Of a stretch of DNA of 64,000 nucleotides, positions 35,946 through 45,157 are shown piece by piece (positions within the stretch are counted from its first letter, which is position 1; each line of letters begins with the position of its first letter). The notes below the pieces were generated by a model that was not told the DNA's origin, did no database searches, and saw nothing but the letters and a program-made list of their open reading frames with translations. The stretch comes from Thermocrinis jamiesonii. Its GTDB lineage: Bacteria; Aquificota; Aquificia; Aquificales; Aquificaceae. The position numbers and the translations under genes were made by a program. The stretch is taken from the NCBI RefSeq assembly GCF_000702425.1, contig NZ_JNIE01000004.1, positions 145,150 to 209,149 on the forward strand, given 5' to 3'.

Positions 35946-38900
35946 ATGTATGGACTTGCAGGTAGGTTAGCCAACTACTTCATAGACTCCAAGCTCACAC
36001 CTATCCTTATACTGGTATCCTTAGCCTTGGGTGTCTTTGCGATAATCACCACACCCAAGGAAGAAGAGCCCCAAATAGTGGTTCCTATGATAGACATAAT
36101 GATCTCTTATCCTGGAGCTACTCCTGAAGAAGTAGAAAGAAGGGTGGTTGTTCCCTTAGAGAAAAAGCTGTGGGAACTAAAAGACATTGAATACATATAC
36201 TCCTACGCAACGGAGGGTATGGCGGTAGTTACCGCAAGGTTCTATGTGGGAACGGACCCAGTAAAGGCCTTGGTGGACCTAAACACAAAGATGATGTCCG
36301 CCATGGACTTGGCACCTCCTGGAGTAATACTCCCACCCCTTATAAAACCCAAATCCATAGACGATGTTCCTATACTTACCCTCACACTTTGGGGCAAAAA
36401 TTACGACTGGTATGACCTCAGGCGCATTGCCGCAAGCTTAGAAAACGAGATAAAGAAGATAGAAAATGTGGCGGATGTTTTCATAGTGGGTGGTAGGCCA
36501 AGGGAGATAAGGGTAATCTTAGACCCTAAGAAACTAGAACACTATAGAATCTCTCCATTGTATGTAGCCAATGTGCTAAAGAGTGCAAATGTTCAGGCAT
36601 ACAGCGGAACCCTTTTGCAGAATAACTACGAATACAGGGTAAGAACAGGAGTCTTTTTTGAATCAAAGAAAGACGTGGAAAACGTAGTTTTGACAGTCTT
36701 TCAGGGCAGGCCTGTATACCTAAGGGATGTGGCGCATGTGTTGGATGGTCCGTCGGAGATAAAGGACTATGTGCTTATGGGCTTTGGACCTGCAGGAGCT
36801 GTGGATGGTGTAAAACCTGGTGAGCTCCACCCGGCGGTTACCATAGCGATCTCTAAGAGAAAAGGAACCAACGCAGTAGATGTCGCAAATGAAGTCTTAA
36901 AGCTGGTAGAGTATCTAAAAGCCAAAAAACTTCCAAAGGACATAAACATAGAAGTAACCAGAAATTATGGAAAAACTGCAAAAGAAAAGTCTGATGAGCT
37001 TCTCAAAAAGCTGTTCATAGCTACCGCCTCTGTTATCTTGCTGATGGCTGTTGCTCTTGGATACAAAGAAGCCATAGTGGTTGGTATTGCGGTGCCTGTA
37101 ACTCTTGCCATAGCTCTCTTTATAAGTGAAGTGCTTGGCTTTACCTTAAATAGGGTCACCCTATTTGCGCTGATATTTGCCATAGGTATTTTGGTAGATG
37201 ACGCCATAGTGGTGGTAGAAAACATACACAGATGGTTTGAATTAAAGCTGGCAAAGTATCCTAAGGAAGCCATAGTTAGGGCAACTGACGAAGTAGGAAA
37301 CCCAACCATACTTGCTACTTTTACGGTAATTTCTGCCCTTATGCCCATGGCTTTTGTCACGGGTTTGATGGGTCCATACATGAGACCCATTCCGATAAAC
37401 GCTTCTGTCGCCATGTTCTTCTCCTTGTTGGTTGCATTTATCATAACCCCTTGGGCTTCTTACATATTCCTAAAAGGTGATTTTGACAAAAAAGAGCATC
37501 AACATATAAACCTAAAGGAAACCAAGTTTTGGAAGATATACGCAAAGATAATAGTTCCCTTGCTTGTTAGCAAACCAAAAAGATACGCCTTTTACAGCTT
37601 TACCTTAGGCCTTATGGCACTTTCAGTGGGACTTCTTCTTACAAAGGCTGTGGTGGTTAAGATGTTACCTTACGACAACAAGAGCGAACTGCAGATCGTA
37701 ATAGACATGCCTGATGGAACACCAAAAGAGAAAACCCTTGAGCTGGCAAAGGCTATAGGAGATTACATATCAAAGCAGAGTATAGTCAGAAACTATCAGA
37801 TATATGTGGGCACCTCTTCTCCTTTTAACTTCAATGGTTTGGTTAGACACTACTACCTAAGACAGAGCCCGAACTTGGCAGATATTCAAGTTAATTTAGT
37901 GGATAAGCAATTGAGGAAAGATCAATCTCATGACTTTGCCAAAAAGATAAGGCCTGCGGTTCATGAAATAGCCAAAAAATACGGTGCAAAGTATGTAGCG
38001 GTAGTGGAAGTGCCTCCAGGCCCACCCGTATTGTCCCCCATTGTAGCAGAAGTCTATGGTCCAGACCTTAAGGTTCAAGAAGAAACCGCCCTAAAAATTC
38101 TGGAAATATTCAAAAACTCCCAATCCATAACAGACGAAGGTATATACCTAAGGACACCTACAAAGATGTTTGTCCTAAAGGCAAAGGAAGATAGGCTGAA
38201 ACTTGCAGGGCTAAATAAAGAAGAGCTGGTTTATACCCTAACCGCCTTGATCCACGGACACAGTGTAGGACTGCTTCAAAATACGGACACAGAGCATACT
38301 CCAATAATCCTAAGACTTGATGAAAAATATAGAACTCCGGAGCTGTTGCTAACTTTGAAGATTCCCACAAGGGAAGGAAGGTTAGTGCCGCTCTCTGAGC
38401 TTGTGGAAATACAGCAAATAGACACACCGCAGGATATATACCGCAAAAACCTAAGAAGGGTAGTCTATGTTATAGGGGATGTCGCTGGAAGGGAAGAAGC
38501 GCCTTTCTATGGCATACTTGACGTAAGAAAGGATGTGCTTTCTATATCCACCCAATACGGAAAGCCCGAAGAACTTTGGATGAGCTTACCACTCATAGAG
38601 GACCGCATTTACGTAAAGTGGGATGGAGAGATGCACATTACCTTAGAGGTTTTCAGAGACTTAGGTCTTGCCTTTGGTGTAGCCCTATTTGTTATGTATG
38701 TTCTCATACTCGGATGGTTCAAAGACTTTAAAATACCTGGCATTATCATGGCTCCCATTCCTCTCACTTTGGTAGGTATAGTTCCCGGGCATCTTTTGAT
38801 GGGAGCATTCTTTACCGCAACGTCTATGATAGGCTTTATAGCCCTTGCAGGTATAATAGTGAGAAACTCTATCCTACTTGTAGATTTTGCGGAGGAAAAG

Positions 38901-39176
38901 ATAAAGGAAGGAGTGCCTTTACATTTGGCGGTTGTGGAAGCGGGAGTAGTAAGAACAAGACCTATACTGCTTACCGCCATAGCCATAATAGTAGGTTCTT
39001 TCGTCATCATCTTTGACCCTATCTTCAATGGCTTAGCCATATCCTTGATATTCGGAACCATAGGCTCCACCACGCTTACCTTAGTGCTTATACCCGTTAT
39101 GTATTACGCTTCAAGGGCTAAGTCTTTGGAAAAAGTCCCATCTAAGGAAGAAATATACGAAGACATAGGTCTATAA
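35946..39176 (+). CDS. RND family efflux transporter, AcrB/HAE-like
   Basis: Inner-membrane proton-driven pump, 1076 aa. The first helix (about 15-33) is followed by a periplasmic loop with SYPGATPEEVERRVVVPLE, the central helices with GILVDDAIVVVENIHR (the paired aspartates of the proton relay), a second periplasmic loop and the last helices (ATSMIGFIALAGIIVRNSILLVDF). The DD pair and length fit drug/organic-solvent type pumps rather than the CusA metal type. The substrate cannot be read from sequence. Confidence 0.93.
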   Translation: MYGLAGRLANYFIDSKLTPILILVSLALGVFAIITTPKEEEPQIVVPMIDIMISYPGATPEEVERRVVVPLEKKLWELKDIEYIYSYATEGMAVVTARFYVGTDPVKALVDLNTKMMSAMDLAPPGVILPPLIKPKSIDDVPILTLTLWGKNYDWYDLRRIAASLENEIKKIENVADVFIVGGRPREIRVILDPKKLEHYRISPLYVANVLKSANVQAYSGTLLQNNYEYRVRTGVFFESKKDVENVVLTVFQGRPVYLRDVAHVLDGPSEIKDYVLMGFGPAGAVDGVKPGELHPAVTIAISKRKGTNAVDVANEVLKLVEYLKAKKLPKDINIEVTRNYGKTAKEKSDELLKKLFIATASVILLMAVALGYKEAIVVGIAVPVTLAIALFISEVLGFTLNRVTLFALIFAIGILVDDAIVVVENIHRWFELKLAKYPKEAIVRATDEVGNPTILATFTVISALMPMAFVTGLMGPYMRPIPINASVAMFFSLLVAFIITPWASYIFLKGDFDKKEHQHINLKETKFWKIYAKIIVPLLVSKPKRYAFYSFTLGLMALSVGLLLTKAVVVKMLPYDNKSELQIVIDMPDGTPKEKTLELAKAIGDYISKQSIVRNYQIYVGTSSPFNFNGLVRHYYLRQSPNLADIQVNLVDKQLRKDQSHDFAKKIRPAVHEIAKKYGAKYVAVVEVPPGPPVLSPIVAEVYGPDLKVQEETALKILEIFKNSQSITDEGIYLRTPTKMFVLKAKEDRLKLAGLNKEELVYTLTALIHGHSVGLLQNTDTEHTPIILRLDEKYRTPELLLTLKIPTREGRLVPLSELVEIQQIDTPQDIYRKNLRRVVYVIGDVAGREEAPFYGILDVRKDVLSISTQYGKPEELWMSLPLIEDRIYVKWDGEMHITLEVFRDLGLAFGVALFVMYVLILGWFKDFKIPGIIMAPIPLTLVGIVPGHLLMGAFFTATSMIGFIALAGIIVRNSILLVDFAEEKIKEGVPLHLAVVEAGVVRTRPILLTAIAIIVGSFVIIFDPIFNGLAISLIFGTIGSTTLTLVLIPVMYYASRAKSLEKVPSKEEIYEDIGL

Positions 39177-39188
39177 CTTTGGTAAAAT
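39160..39188 (+). promoter_or_regulatory. candidate promoter of the 57-aa gene and murA
   Basis: AAGACA (39160-39165), a 17-bp spacer and TAAAAT (39183-39188), 7 nt before the ATG at 39196. It lies at the end of the RND gene and would start a separate transcript for the small gene, murA and argB. Confidence 0.45.
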
Positions 39189-39195
39189 ACGATTT

Positions 39196-39369
39196 ATGAA
39201 CTATCCCATGGTTTTTGAGGATGAAGAGAAGATAGTTGTAGTTTATTCAGAAGAGCCCCATCACTATGTGGAAGAAGACAACGGTGTAACTATATACTAC
39301 TCAAAACTGTGGGAAGTGGTTAAAATAGTCATCAAGAAAGATGACAAACACCACATTATTAAGCTCTGA
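39196..39369 (+). CDS. small protein of unknown function, 57 aa
   Basis: An ATG-started frame (MNYPMVFEDEEKIVVVYSEE...) that ends at TGA 39367-39369, overlapping murA by 29 bp. The product is acidic in its first half (EDEEK, EEPHHYVEED) and basic in its second (VVKIVIKKDDKHH), without signal or membrane helix. A -35/-10 pair spaced by 17 bp lies 7 nt upstream, and codon use is normal for this genome. No Shine-Dalgarno. I do not recognise a family; it could be a real gene or part of the murA leader. Confidence 0.45.
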   Translation: MNYPMVFEDEEKIVVVYSEEPHHYVEEDNGVTIYYSKLWEVVKIVIKKDDKHHIIKL

Positions 39370-40633
39370 GTTTCTATTAGTTGAAGGAGGGAAAAGGCTA
39401 AAAGGTAAGGTTAAAATCTCCGGTTCAAAGAACGCATCCTTGCCCATCATGATGGCTACCCTTTTGACGAAGGAACCTTGCACAGTAAGAAATGTGCCAA
39501 AACTTCTTGACGTGAAGAATGCAATTGAGCTTTTGGAGATAACGGGAGTAAATGTAAAGTTTGAAGATCACATCCTTTTTGCAGAGGCTAAGGAGCTAAA
39601 AAGCTATATTGCACCAGATCACTTAGTTAGAAGGATGAGGGCATCCATACTTATAGCTGGACCCCTTTTGGCGCGTTTGGGTAAGGCAGTGGTAGGTATG
39701 CCAGGAGGTTGTTCCATAGGAGCACGCCTTATAGACCAACATCTTAAAGTTTTTGAAAAGGGTGGTGCGTCCATAAACATAAGGAATGGCTACCTTCATA
39801 TGGAAGTTAAAAAAATAAAACCGGTGGAACATACCTTTGAGGTCATAACCGTCACTGGGACAGAAAATGCCCTTATGTTTTTGAGTAGGTGCGACAAAAG
39901 GAGCATTCTCAGAAACGTAGCCTTAGAGCCGGAGGTTATGGATTTAGTAGAAGTATTAAGAAAAATGGGTGTGGATATTGAGGTAGAGGGAAGAACTATG
40001 GTAATAAAGGGTAATCCTGAGTTAAAAGGATTTGAGCATACAGTAATACCGGACAGAATTGAAGCAGGAACTTTGGCAGTCGCTGGGTTTATAACCGGCG
40101 GAGATGTGATTTTAGAAGGTGTGCGTCCAGAACATATGGGAAGCCAGTTGGAAAAACTAAGGGAAGCTGGAGCGGTAATAGAGATCATCGGTTTGAATAA
40201 GCTTAGGGTAATAGGTAAAGGCAAGATATATCCGTTGGAAATATCCACCTCTGAGTATCCAGGTTTTCCAACGGATATGCAAGCCCAGTTTATGGTTCTT
40301 TGTTGTATTGCGGATGGAGTTTCTCAGATAACAGAGAACATTTTTGAAAACAGATTTCAGCATGTAAATGAACTTCAAAGAATGGGTGCAAACATAAAGC
40401 TAAGAGGGAAAACAGCGGTAATTATCGGACGGGATAAGTTAAGCGCTGCGGAGGTATTTTCTACAGACCTTAGGGCGAGTGCTAGCTTAGTTTTAGCGGG
40501 TCTGATAGCAGAGGGCACCACAGTTGTAAAAGAGATCCATCACTTAGATAGGGGCTATGAGCGTTTGGAGGAAAAACTAAACAGTCTTGGTGCAAGCATA
40601 AAAAGGATGGTCCATGCAAGAAGCATTATATAG
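39341..40633 (+). CDS. murA: UDP-N-acetylglucosamine 1-carboxyvinyltransferase
   Basis: First committed step of peptidoglycan synthesis, transferring enolpyruvate from PEP. 430 aa: KISGSKNASLPIMMATLL, RRMRASILIAGPLLARLG, the catalytic cysteine in MPGGCSIGARLIDQHL, and the C-terminal FPTDMQAQFMVL and ASLVLAGLIAEGTT. Cys is present, so fosfomycin sensitivity is expected from the family. The start is the only in-frame ATG before the conserved region and lies inside the 57-aa gene; the end overlaps argB by 20 bp. Confidence 0.95.
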   Translation: MTNTTLLSSEFLLVEGGKRLKGKVKISGSKNASLPIMMATLLTKEPCTVRNVPKLLDVKNAIELLEITGVNVKFEDHILFAEAKELKSYIAPDHLVRRMRASILIAGPLLARLGKAVVGMPGGCSIGARLIDQHLKVFEKGGASINIRNGYLHMEVKKIKPVEHTFEVITVTGTENALMFLSRCDKRSILRNVALEPEVMDLVEVLRKMGVDIEVEGRTMVIKGNPELKGFEHTVIPDRIEAGTLAVAGFITGGDVILEGVRPEHMGSQLEKLREAGAVIEIIGLNKLRVIGKGKIYPLEISTSEYPGFPTDMQAQFMVLCCIADGVSQITENIFENRFQHVNELQRMGANIKLRGKTAVIIGRDKLSAAEVFSTDLRASASLVLAGLIAEGTTVVKEIHHLDRGYERLEEKLNSLGASIKRMVHARSII

Positions 40634-41507
40634 GGCAAAGATACTTCAGTCCGCTTTACCCTACATAAGGAAGTTTTATGGAAAAGTTTTTGTAATAAAG
40701 TATGGTGGTTCTGCCATGCTCAACGATGAGCTAAGGGATAGCTTTGCAAGGGATGTGGTGCTTTTGGCTTATGTGGGTATAAAGGTGGTGGTTGTTCATG
40801 GAGGGGGTCCTCAAATAAGCCAGATTTTGGAAAAGCTCGGCCACAAACCCCACTTTATAGGTGGTATTAGAAAGACCGATCAGGAGACCATGCACGTGGT
40901 GGAGATGGTCCTTTCGGGAGATATAAACAAAGACATAGTAGCCCTTATAAATACGCACACCAAAAAGCCCATCTATGCGGTAGGCTTTTCTGGAAGGGAT
41001 GGAAATCTGATAAAGGCGAGAAAGTTGGATAAAGAAAGGTATTTCAGGGACTTAGGATTGCCAGTGCCAGAGGAGGACTTAGGTTTTGTGGGAGATGTGG
41101 AAGAGGTAAATGCGGAACTACTGCTAACCCTTTTGGAAAAGAGCTATATTCCAGTAATAGCGCCTGTGGGAGTAGGAGAAGGTGGTGAAGCTTACAACAT
41201 AAATGCGGACATATGCGCCTCAAAGATAGCCCAAGCATTAAATGCAGAAAAGCTCATATTCCTAACAGATACAGAAGGGGTCAAAGATGGAGAAGGTAGG
41301 CTGATATCAACACTTAAAATTGACGAAGTTTCAAGGTTAATACAGGAAGGAATTGTTAAAGGTGGCATGATTCCTAAGTTGAAAAGCTGTGTGGAAGCTC
41401 TGCAAAACGGAGTTAGAAAGGTCCATATCATAGACGGTAGGTTACCTCACTCCATTCTATTAGAGGTTTTCACCGACGAAGGGATAGGAACGCAAATAGT
41501 GGTTTAA
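40614..41507 (+). CDS. argB: acetylglutamate kinase
   Basis: Second step of arginine synthesis. 297 aa amino-acid kinase: FVIKYGGSAM, VVVHGGGPQIS, FIGGIRKTDQETM, NADICASKIAQALNAEKLIFLTDTEGV and KGGMIPKLKSCVEAL. An extended N-terminal helix (about 1-20, YRAKILQSALPYIRKFYGK) resembles the one in arginine-inhibited hexameric enzymes, so feedback inhibition by arginine is plausible. Overlaps murA by 20 bp. Confidence 0.95.
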   Translation: MQEALYRAKILQSALPYIRKFYGKVFVIKYGGSAMLNDELRDSFARDVVLLAYVGIKVVVVHGGGPQISQILEKLGHKPHFIGGIRKTDQETMHVVEMVLSGDINKDIVALINTHTKKPIYAVGFSGRDGNLIKARKLDKERYFRDLGLPVPEEDLGFVGDVEEVNAELLLTLLEKSYIPVIAPVGVGEGGEAYNINADICASKIAQALNAEKLIFLTDTEGVKDGEGRLISTLKIDEVSRLIQEGIVKGGMIPKLKSCVEALQNGVRKVHIIDGRLPHSILLEVFTDEGIGTQIVV

Positions 41508-41557
41508 AGAAGGTAAATAAAAGGAAGCAAATACCACTCAAAGCGTGTGTTTTATCT

Positions 41558-41563
41558 TATAAT
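41558..41563 (+). promoter_or_regulatory. -10 box of thrC
   Basis: TATAAT, 9 nt before the thrC ATG with no Shine-Dalgarno between; a 5' leader of about 3 nt is expected. No clear -35. Confidence 0.4.
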
Positions 41564-41572
41564 AGTTAAACT

Positions 41573-42802
41573 ATGGCTAAGGTGAAAGGTTTAAAGTGCA
41601 GAGAGTGTGGAAAGGAATATCCTATAGAGCCTATACATGTTTGTGAGTTTTGCTTTGGTCCCTTGGAGGTGGTCTATGATTACGAAGAAATAAAGAAAAA
41701 CATCTCTAAGGAAAAGATAGAAAAAGGTCCAAAGAGCCTGTGGAGATACATAGACCTTTTGCCAGTAGAAGAACCTAAGGTTGGACTTACAGCGGGATTT
41801 ACCCCCCTTAGAAAGGCGGAAAACTTAGGAAAGGCACTGGGCTTAAAAGAGCTATACATAAAGGACGACTCGGTGAATCATCCTACCCTTTCCTTTAAAG
41901 ACAGGGTGGTTTCTGTTGCTCTTTCAAAGGCTGTAGAGTTTGGTTTTGACACCGCTGCATGCGCATCTACGGGCAATTTAGCAAACTCCGTAGCAGCTCA
42001 CAGCGCACAGGCAGGTCTAAACTGTTTTGTCTTTATACCCGCAAACTTAGAATCTCAAAAAATATACGGAAGCTTGGTCTTCTCTCCCACAGTTGTGGCA
42101 GTGGAGGGTAACTATGATGACGTAAACAGGTTATGTTCAGAAATAGCCAATGAACTCTATTGGGCCTTTGTTAACATAAACATAAGACCTTACTATGCAG
42201 AAGGTTCAAAAACCCTTGCCTTTGAGGTGGTGGAACAACTTGGATGGAGAGCGCCGGATGCTGTGGTAGCACCAGCCGCTTCCGGTTCCCTGATTACCAA
42301 AATATGGAAAGGCTTGAAGGAAATGAAGCTCGTAGGTTTAATAGATGAGCTAAAAACAAGAGTTTATGGAGCTCAAGCGGAAGGTTGCAGTCCCATAGCC
42401 CAAGCTTGGAAAGAAGGAAGGGACTACATAAAACCTGTTAAGCCAAACACCATAGCAAAATCCATAGCCATAGGCAATCCTGCAGATGGCATATACGCTT
42501 TGCAAGTTACCAAAGAAAGTGGAGGAGACTGGGAAACCGCAACAGACGAAGAGATCATAGAGGGCATAAAGCTCTTGGCAGAGACGGAAGGAATATTCAC
42601 AGAAACTGCGGGTGGAACCACCATAGCGGTTCTAAAAAAGTTAGCCCAAAAGGGCGTATTCAAACCTGACGAAACGGTAGTGGTCTACATTACAGGAAAC
42701 GGCTACAAGACCTTGGAAGTGTTAGAAGGACAGTTGAAGGAAACTATAAGGATAAAACCTACCCTGTCGGACTTTAAAGAGAAGATCCTTGCGAGAGTGT
42801 GA
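41573..42802 (+). CDS. thrC: threonine synthase
   Basis: PLP enzyme converting O-phosphohomoserine to threonine. 409 aa: an N-terminal zinc-ribbon-like segment (LKCRECGKEYP, CEFCFGPLEVVYDY), PLP-binding lysine in LSFKDRVVSVAL, STGNLANSVAAHSAQAG, and TAGGTTIAVLKKLAQKG. The zinc-ribbon form is typical of archaeal/thermophile ThrC (class II). Overlaps the next lipoprotein gene by GTGA. Confidence 0.93.
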   Translation: MAKVKGLKCRECGKEYPIEPIHVCEFCFGPLEVVYDYEEIKKNISKEKIEKGPKSLWRYIDLLPVEEPKVGLTAGFTPLRKAENLGKALGLKELYIKDDSVNHPTLSFKDRVVSVALSKAVEFGFDTAACASTGNLANSVAAHSAQAGLNCFVFIPANLESQKIYGSLVFSPTVVAVEGNYDDVNRLCSEIANELYWAFVNINIRPYYAEGSKTLAFEVVEQLGWRAPDAVVAPAASGSLITKIWKGLKEMKLVGLIDELKTRVYGAQAEGCSPIAQAWKEGRDYIKPVKPNTIAKSIAIGNPADGIYALQVTKESGGDWETATDEEIIEGIKLLAETEGIFTETAGGTTIAVLKKLAQKGVFKPDETVVVYITGNGYKTLEVLEGQLKETIRIKPTLSDFKEKILARV

Positions 42803-43338
42803 AGGTTATAATAGCAATTGCTCTCTTTCTTGCCTTTTCTTGTGGTGAAAGGCAGAGCATTCCTCCCATAATAGTTCAAACCCTTGAAGGTAAGAAGTTA
42901 TCCTTAAAAGAGCTAAGAGGGAAAAAGGTTGTTATTTACGTGTGGAGCAGAACGTGCGTAGGACATGCAAAGGATCTAAAACTGCTCAACGAGATATCAA
43001 AGAGTAGAAAGGACTTATACGTTATATCCTATGCAGTTGCGATGGTTAAAGAGGACGTGATAAATTCATACAAAGAAATAGGAATTAAACCAGAATTTAT
43101 CACGCTTTTGGACCCAGAGGTAAGGTTCAACGAATACTACAAAATAGTCTTTCTTCCTTCCACCTTCATCTTTGACGAAAAGGGAATGTTTTTGGGATCT
43201 TATCCTGGACTACCGCAGGATAAACTTTCAAGCCTGAGAAGTTCTCTTTCCAGCTCCATTAACTTTTCTTCCAAATCATCAGACTCTCCAATTTTTATCT
43301 CTTTTCCTACCAAAAGCCAACCCTTTGTAAAAGGGTAA
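42799..43338 (+). CDS. thioredoxin-fold (TlpA-like) lipoprotein with CxxH active site
   Basis: 179 aa with a lipoprotein signal (IALFLAFSC) and a thioredoxin fold (SIPPIIVQTLEGKKLSLKEL, VVIYVWSRTC, FLPSTFIFDEKGMFLGSYPG). The usual WCxxC of TlpA/ResA reads as Cys53-Val-Gly-His56, so the second cysteine is lost and disulfide exchange is unlikely. The normal domain ends near residue 145; the last ~45 codons are the antisense of the neighbouring DUF374 gene and give a Ser-rich tail. GTG start, overlapping thrC. It may be a mono-thiol or metal-binding protein. Confidence 0.75.
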   Translation: MKVIIAIALFLAFSCGERQSIPPIIVQTLEGKKLSLKELRGKKVVIYVWSRTCVGHAKDLKLLNEISKSRKDLYVISYAVAMVKEDVINSYKEIGIKPEFITLLDPEVRFNEYYKIVFLPSTFIFDEKGMFLGSYPGLPQDKLSSLRSSLSSSINFSSKSSDSPIFISFPTKSQPFVKG

Positions 43339-43844
43339 GGTACTATTAGCCTATCCCAAGTGTTTAACCTTTTGCACTTTTCAAACTTTACACAAGCAGG
43401 AACAATCCCTGCTCCAGTTTTCTTAGCCAAAAAAACAACCCCCTCTTTGACTTTAAAGGCTGGACCTTTTGGACCATCTACGGTAATTGCTATGTTCTTA
43501 CCATTTCTCAAAAGCTCTATAAGTTTCAAAATCGCAGTTCTACCTCCCTTTTCCCCCTTACCATTCTCCGTAGAACCTCTAACAGTTTCAAAACCAAGCC
43601 TTTTTAGAATACCATCCGCTATGTCCCCGTCTCTGAATCTACTTACCAATACCACAATGCCCCTATCCATACCAAACAGAGCCAAACCCAAAGCATATCC
43701 GTGCCAAAGTGCGTATATCTTTCCCCTGTCCTTTTCAAAGTCATATCGGTTTTGCCATCTTATGGTTCTTCCGATTATCCTGAGGGCGAAGGATATAAGG
43801 GGTAGTAAGATTAAAGCCAACTCTCTTACAAGCTTTTTTACCAT
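43200..43844 (-). CDS. DUF374 lysophospholipid acyltransferase-like protein
   Basis: 214 aa: hydrophobic N-terminal anchor (about 8-25), then an acyltransferase-like core with IYALWHGYALGLALFG (histidine near the usual HX4D site), VLVSRFRDGDIADGILKRLGFETVRGS and AITVDGPKGPAFKVKEGVVFLAKK. DUF374 proteins are related to lipid A late acyltransferases; the exact substrate is not known. Its last 139 bp overlap the convergent lipoprotein gene. Start overlaps the M23 peptidase stop by 7 bp. Confidence 0.82.
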   Translation of the reverse strand: MVKKLVRELALILLPLISFALRIIGRTIRWQNRYDFEKDRGKIYALWHGYALGLALFGMDRGIVVLVSRFRDGDIADGILKRLGFETVRGSTENGKGEKGGRTAILKLIELLRNGKNIAITVDGPKGPAFKVKEGVVFLAKKTGAGIVPACVKFEKCKRLNTWDRLIVPYPFTKGWLLVGKEIKIGESDDLEEKLMELERELLRLESLSCGSPG

Positions 43845-45157
43845 CGCTCAAGGATACTTTCTATGTTATTCTTTATCCACCTTGCATCCAACCAATAGAT
43901 AGGATTTACCTCATAGCCATGGACGATAATACCAAAGTGCAAATGATCCCCAAAGGCAAGACCTGTTTTACCCGTGTTCCCTATAACCTCTCCCTTCTTT
44001 ACAAACTGACCTTCTTTTACTGAAGTGTTTGAAAGGTGTCCATAAAGACTAAAGAGTCCAAGACCATGATCTATGATAATCGTGTTGCCGTATATTCCAA
44101 GATTTCCAACAAAGACAACCACCCCATCGTTTGAAGCCAACACCGGAGCTTGCTCAACAGAAGCAAAGTCATAACCCATATGTCTGCTGTAGCTTATCTG
44201 CTTGCCCTCATAGTAATAAAACCTTTCAATTCCATAATCTGATATTACCTTACTTTTTGGAAGTTGTATAAATTCACCATTCCAGAGTTTTGACTGCTCG
44301 CTTTCTTTACATATTTGGGATATTTTCTGTATGTCTTTGTGTCTCCAATCTTCGTTGATTTTTCTGAAGGCTTCCTCAGGGCTTAAACCTTTGGCTTCTT
44401 CCCCCAAAAGTGGATAGATGACCGAATTTATAAGATCATCAGTCAGTCTAATATGCTCTTTTTTAAAGTATTTCTTCCTTACAGCAAGATTTAAGCTTTT
44501 GCTGGTTTTGTTCCCCGCTAAGTCCTGTGCGGTCAAATTTATCTCCAGCCTTTCTCCATCTAAAGGAACAGGAACCAAGGCAAAATACTGATTTTCCTTT
44601 AAAGGCGTCATGCTAACCTTAAGTCCGTTTGTCTCAAGATCTACCTTAGATCCGTCGCTTTTAACCTTTATGGCAACTGTAGAGCCTTGGCTAACATCTT
44701 GGGAATAAGAAACAACTTCCAAAGATGGTGGAGTTAAATCTATGTCCGCATCTAAGGTGTAACTCTTGGTTCTTAAAAAGCCAGAACTTACCTTGAGATT
44801 GACAACCGCTTTCCCCTCTTTAAGTCCCATAGATTTGCTATTTATCCTTACCTCTATCTTTTCCGTTCCTTGGGGAAATTTTTCCTTTAACACTAAGTAA
44901 GATTTCCCTTCTTGTTCTATTAACAGCTCCACTTCCTTTATTTTTGCATTGCTTGCCCTTAAAACATAGTTACCCTCTGCGGGTATAAGTTTCAAGGATT
45001 CTACGTTTTCAATTTCAGGTTCTGCACTAATAGACAAAAAAAGCACATAAAAGCTGATAAAAACTAAGGAGAGTATGGCCAATCTCCTTATAAGCCTTAT
45101 TAACAGGGGACTTTTTCTTTCTCTGTAGGTGTAAGGTTTGTATCTATACTTCACCAA
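43838..45157 (-). CDS. M23 family metallopeptidase, membrane-anchored
   Basis: 439 aa: a basic start, one membrane helix (about 22-44), beta-rich repeats resembling Ig-like domains (SLEVVSYSQDVSQGSTVAIKV, LEINLTAQDLAGNKTSKSL), and a C-terminal LytM/M23 domain with zinc ligands in SRHMGYDFAS (HxxxD) and DHLHFGI (HxH). The conserved catalytic residues are present, so it is expected to cut peptidoglycan cross-links in the periplasm. Overlaps carB by 14 bp. Confidence 0.9.
   Translation of the reverse strand: MVKYRYKPYTYRERKSPLLIRLIRRLAILSLVFISFYVLFLSISAEPEIENVESLKLIPAEGNYVLRASNAKIKEVELLIEQEGKSYLVLKEKFPQGTEKIEVRINSKSMGLKEGKAVVNLKVSSGFLRTKSYTLDADIDLTPPSLEVVSYSQDVSQGSTVAIKVKSDGSKVDLETNGLKVSMTPLKENQYFALVPVPLDGERLEINLTAQDLAGNKTSKSLNLAVRKKYFKKEHIRLTDDLINSVIYPLLGEEAKGLSPEEAFRKINEDWRHKDIQKISQICKESEQSKLWNGEFIQLPKSKVISDYGIERFYYYEGKQISYSRHMGYDFASVEQAPVLASNDGVVVFVGNLGIYGNTIIIDHGLGLFSLYGHLSNTSVKEGQFVKKGEVIGNTGKTGLAFGDHLHFGIIVHGYEVNPIYWLDARWIKNNIESILERW

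Noticed and set aside
38609..39073. 154-aa minus-strand frame
   Set aside because: Antisense shadow of the RND transporter's C-terminal membrane region.
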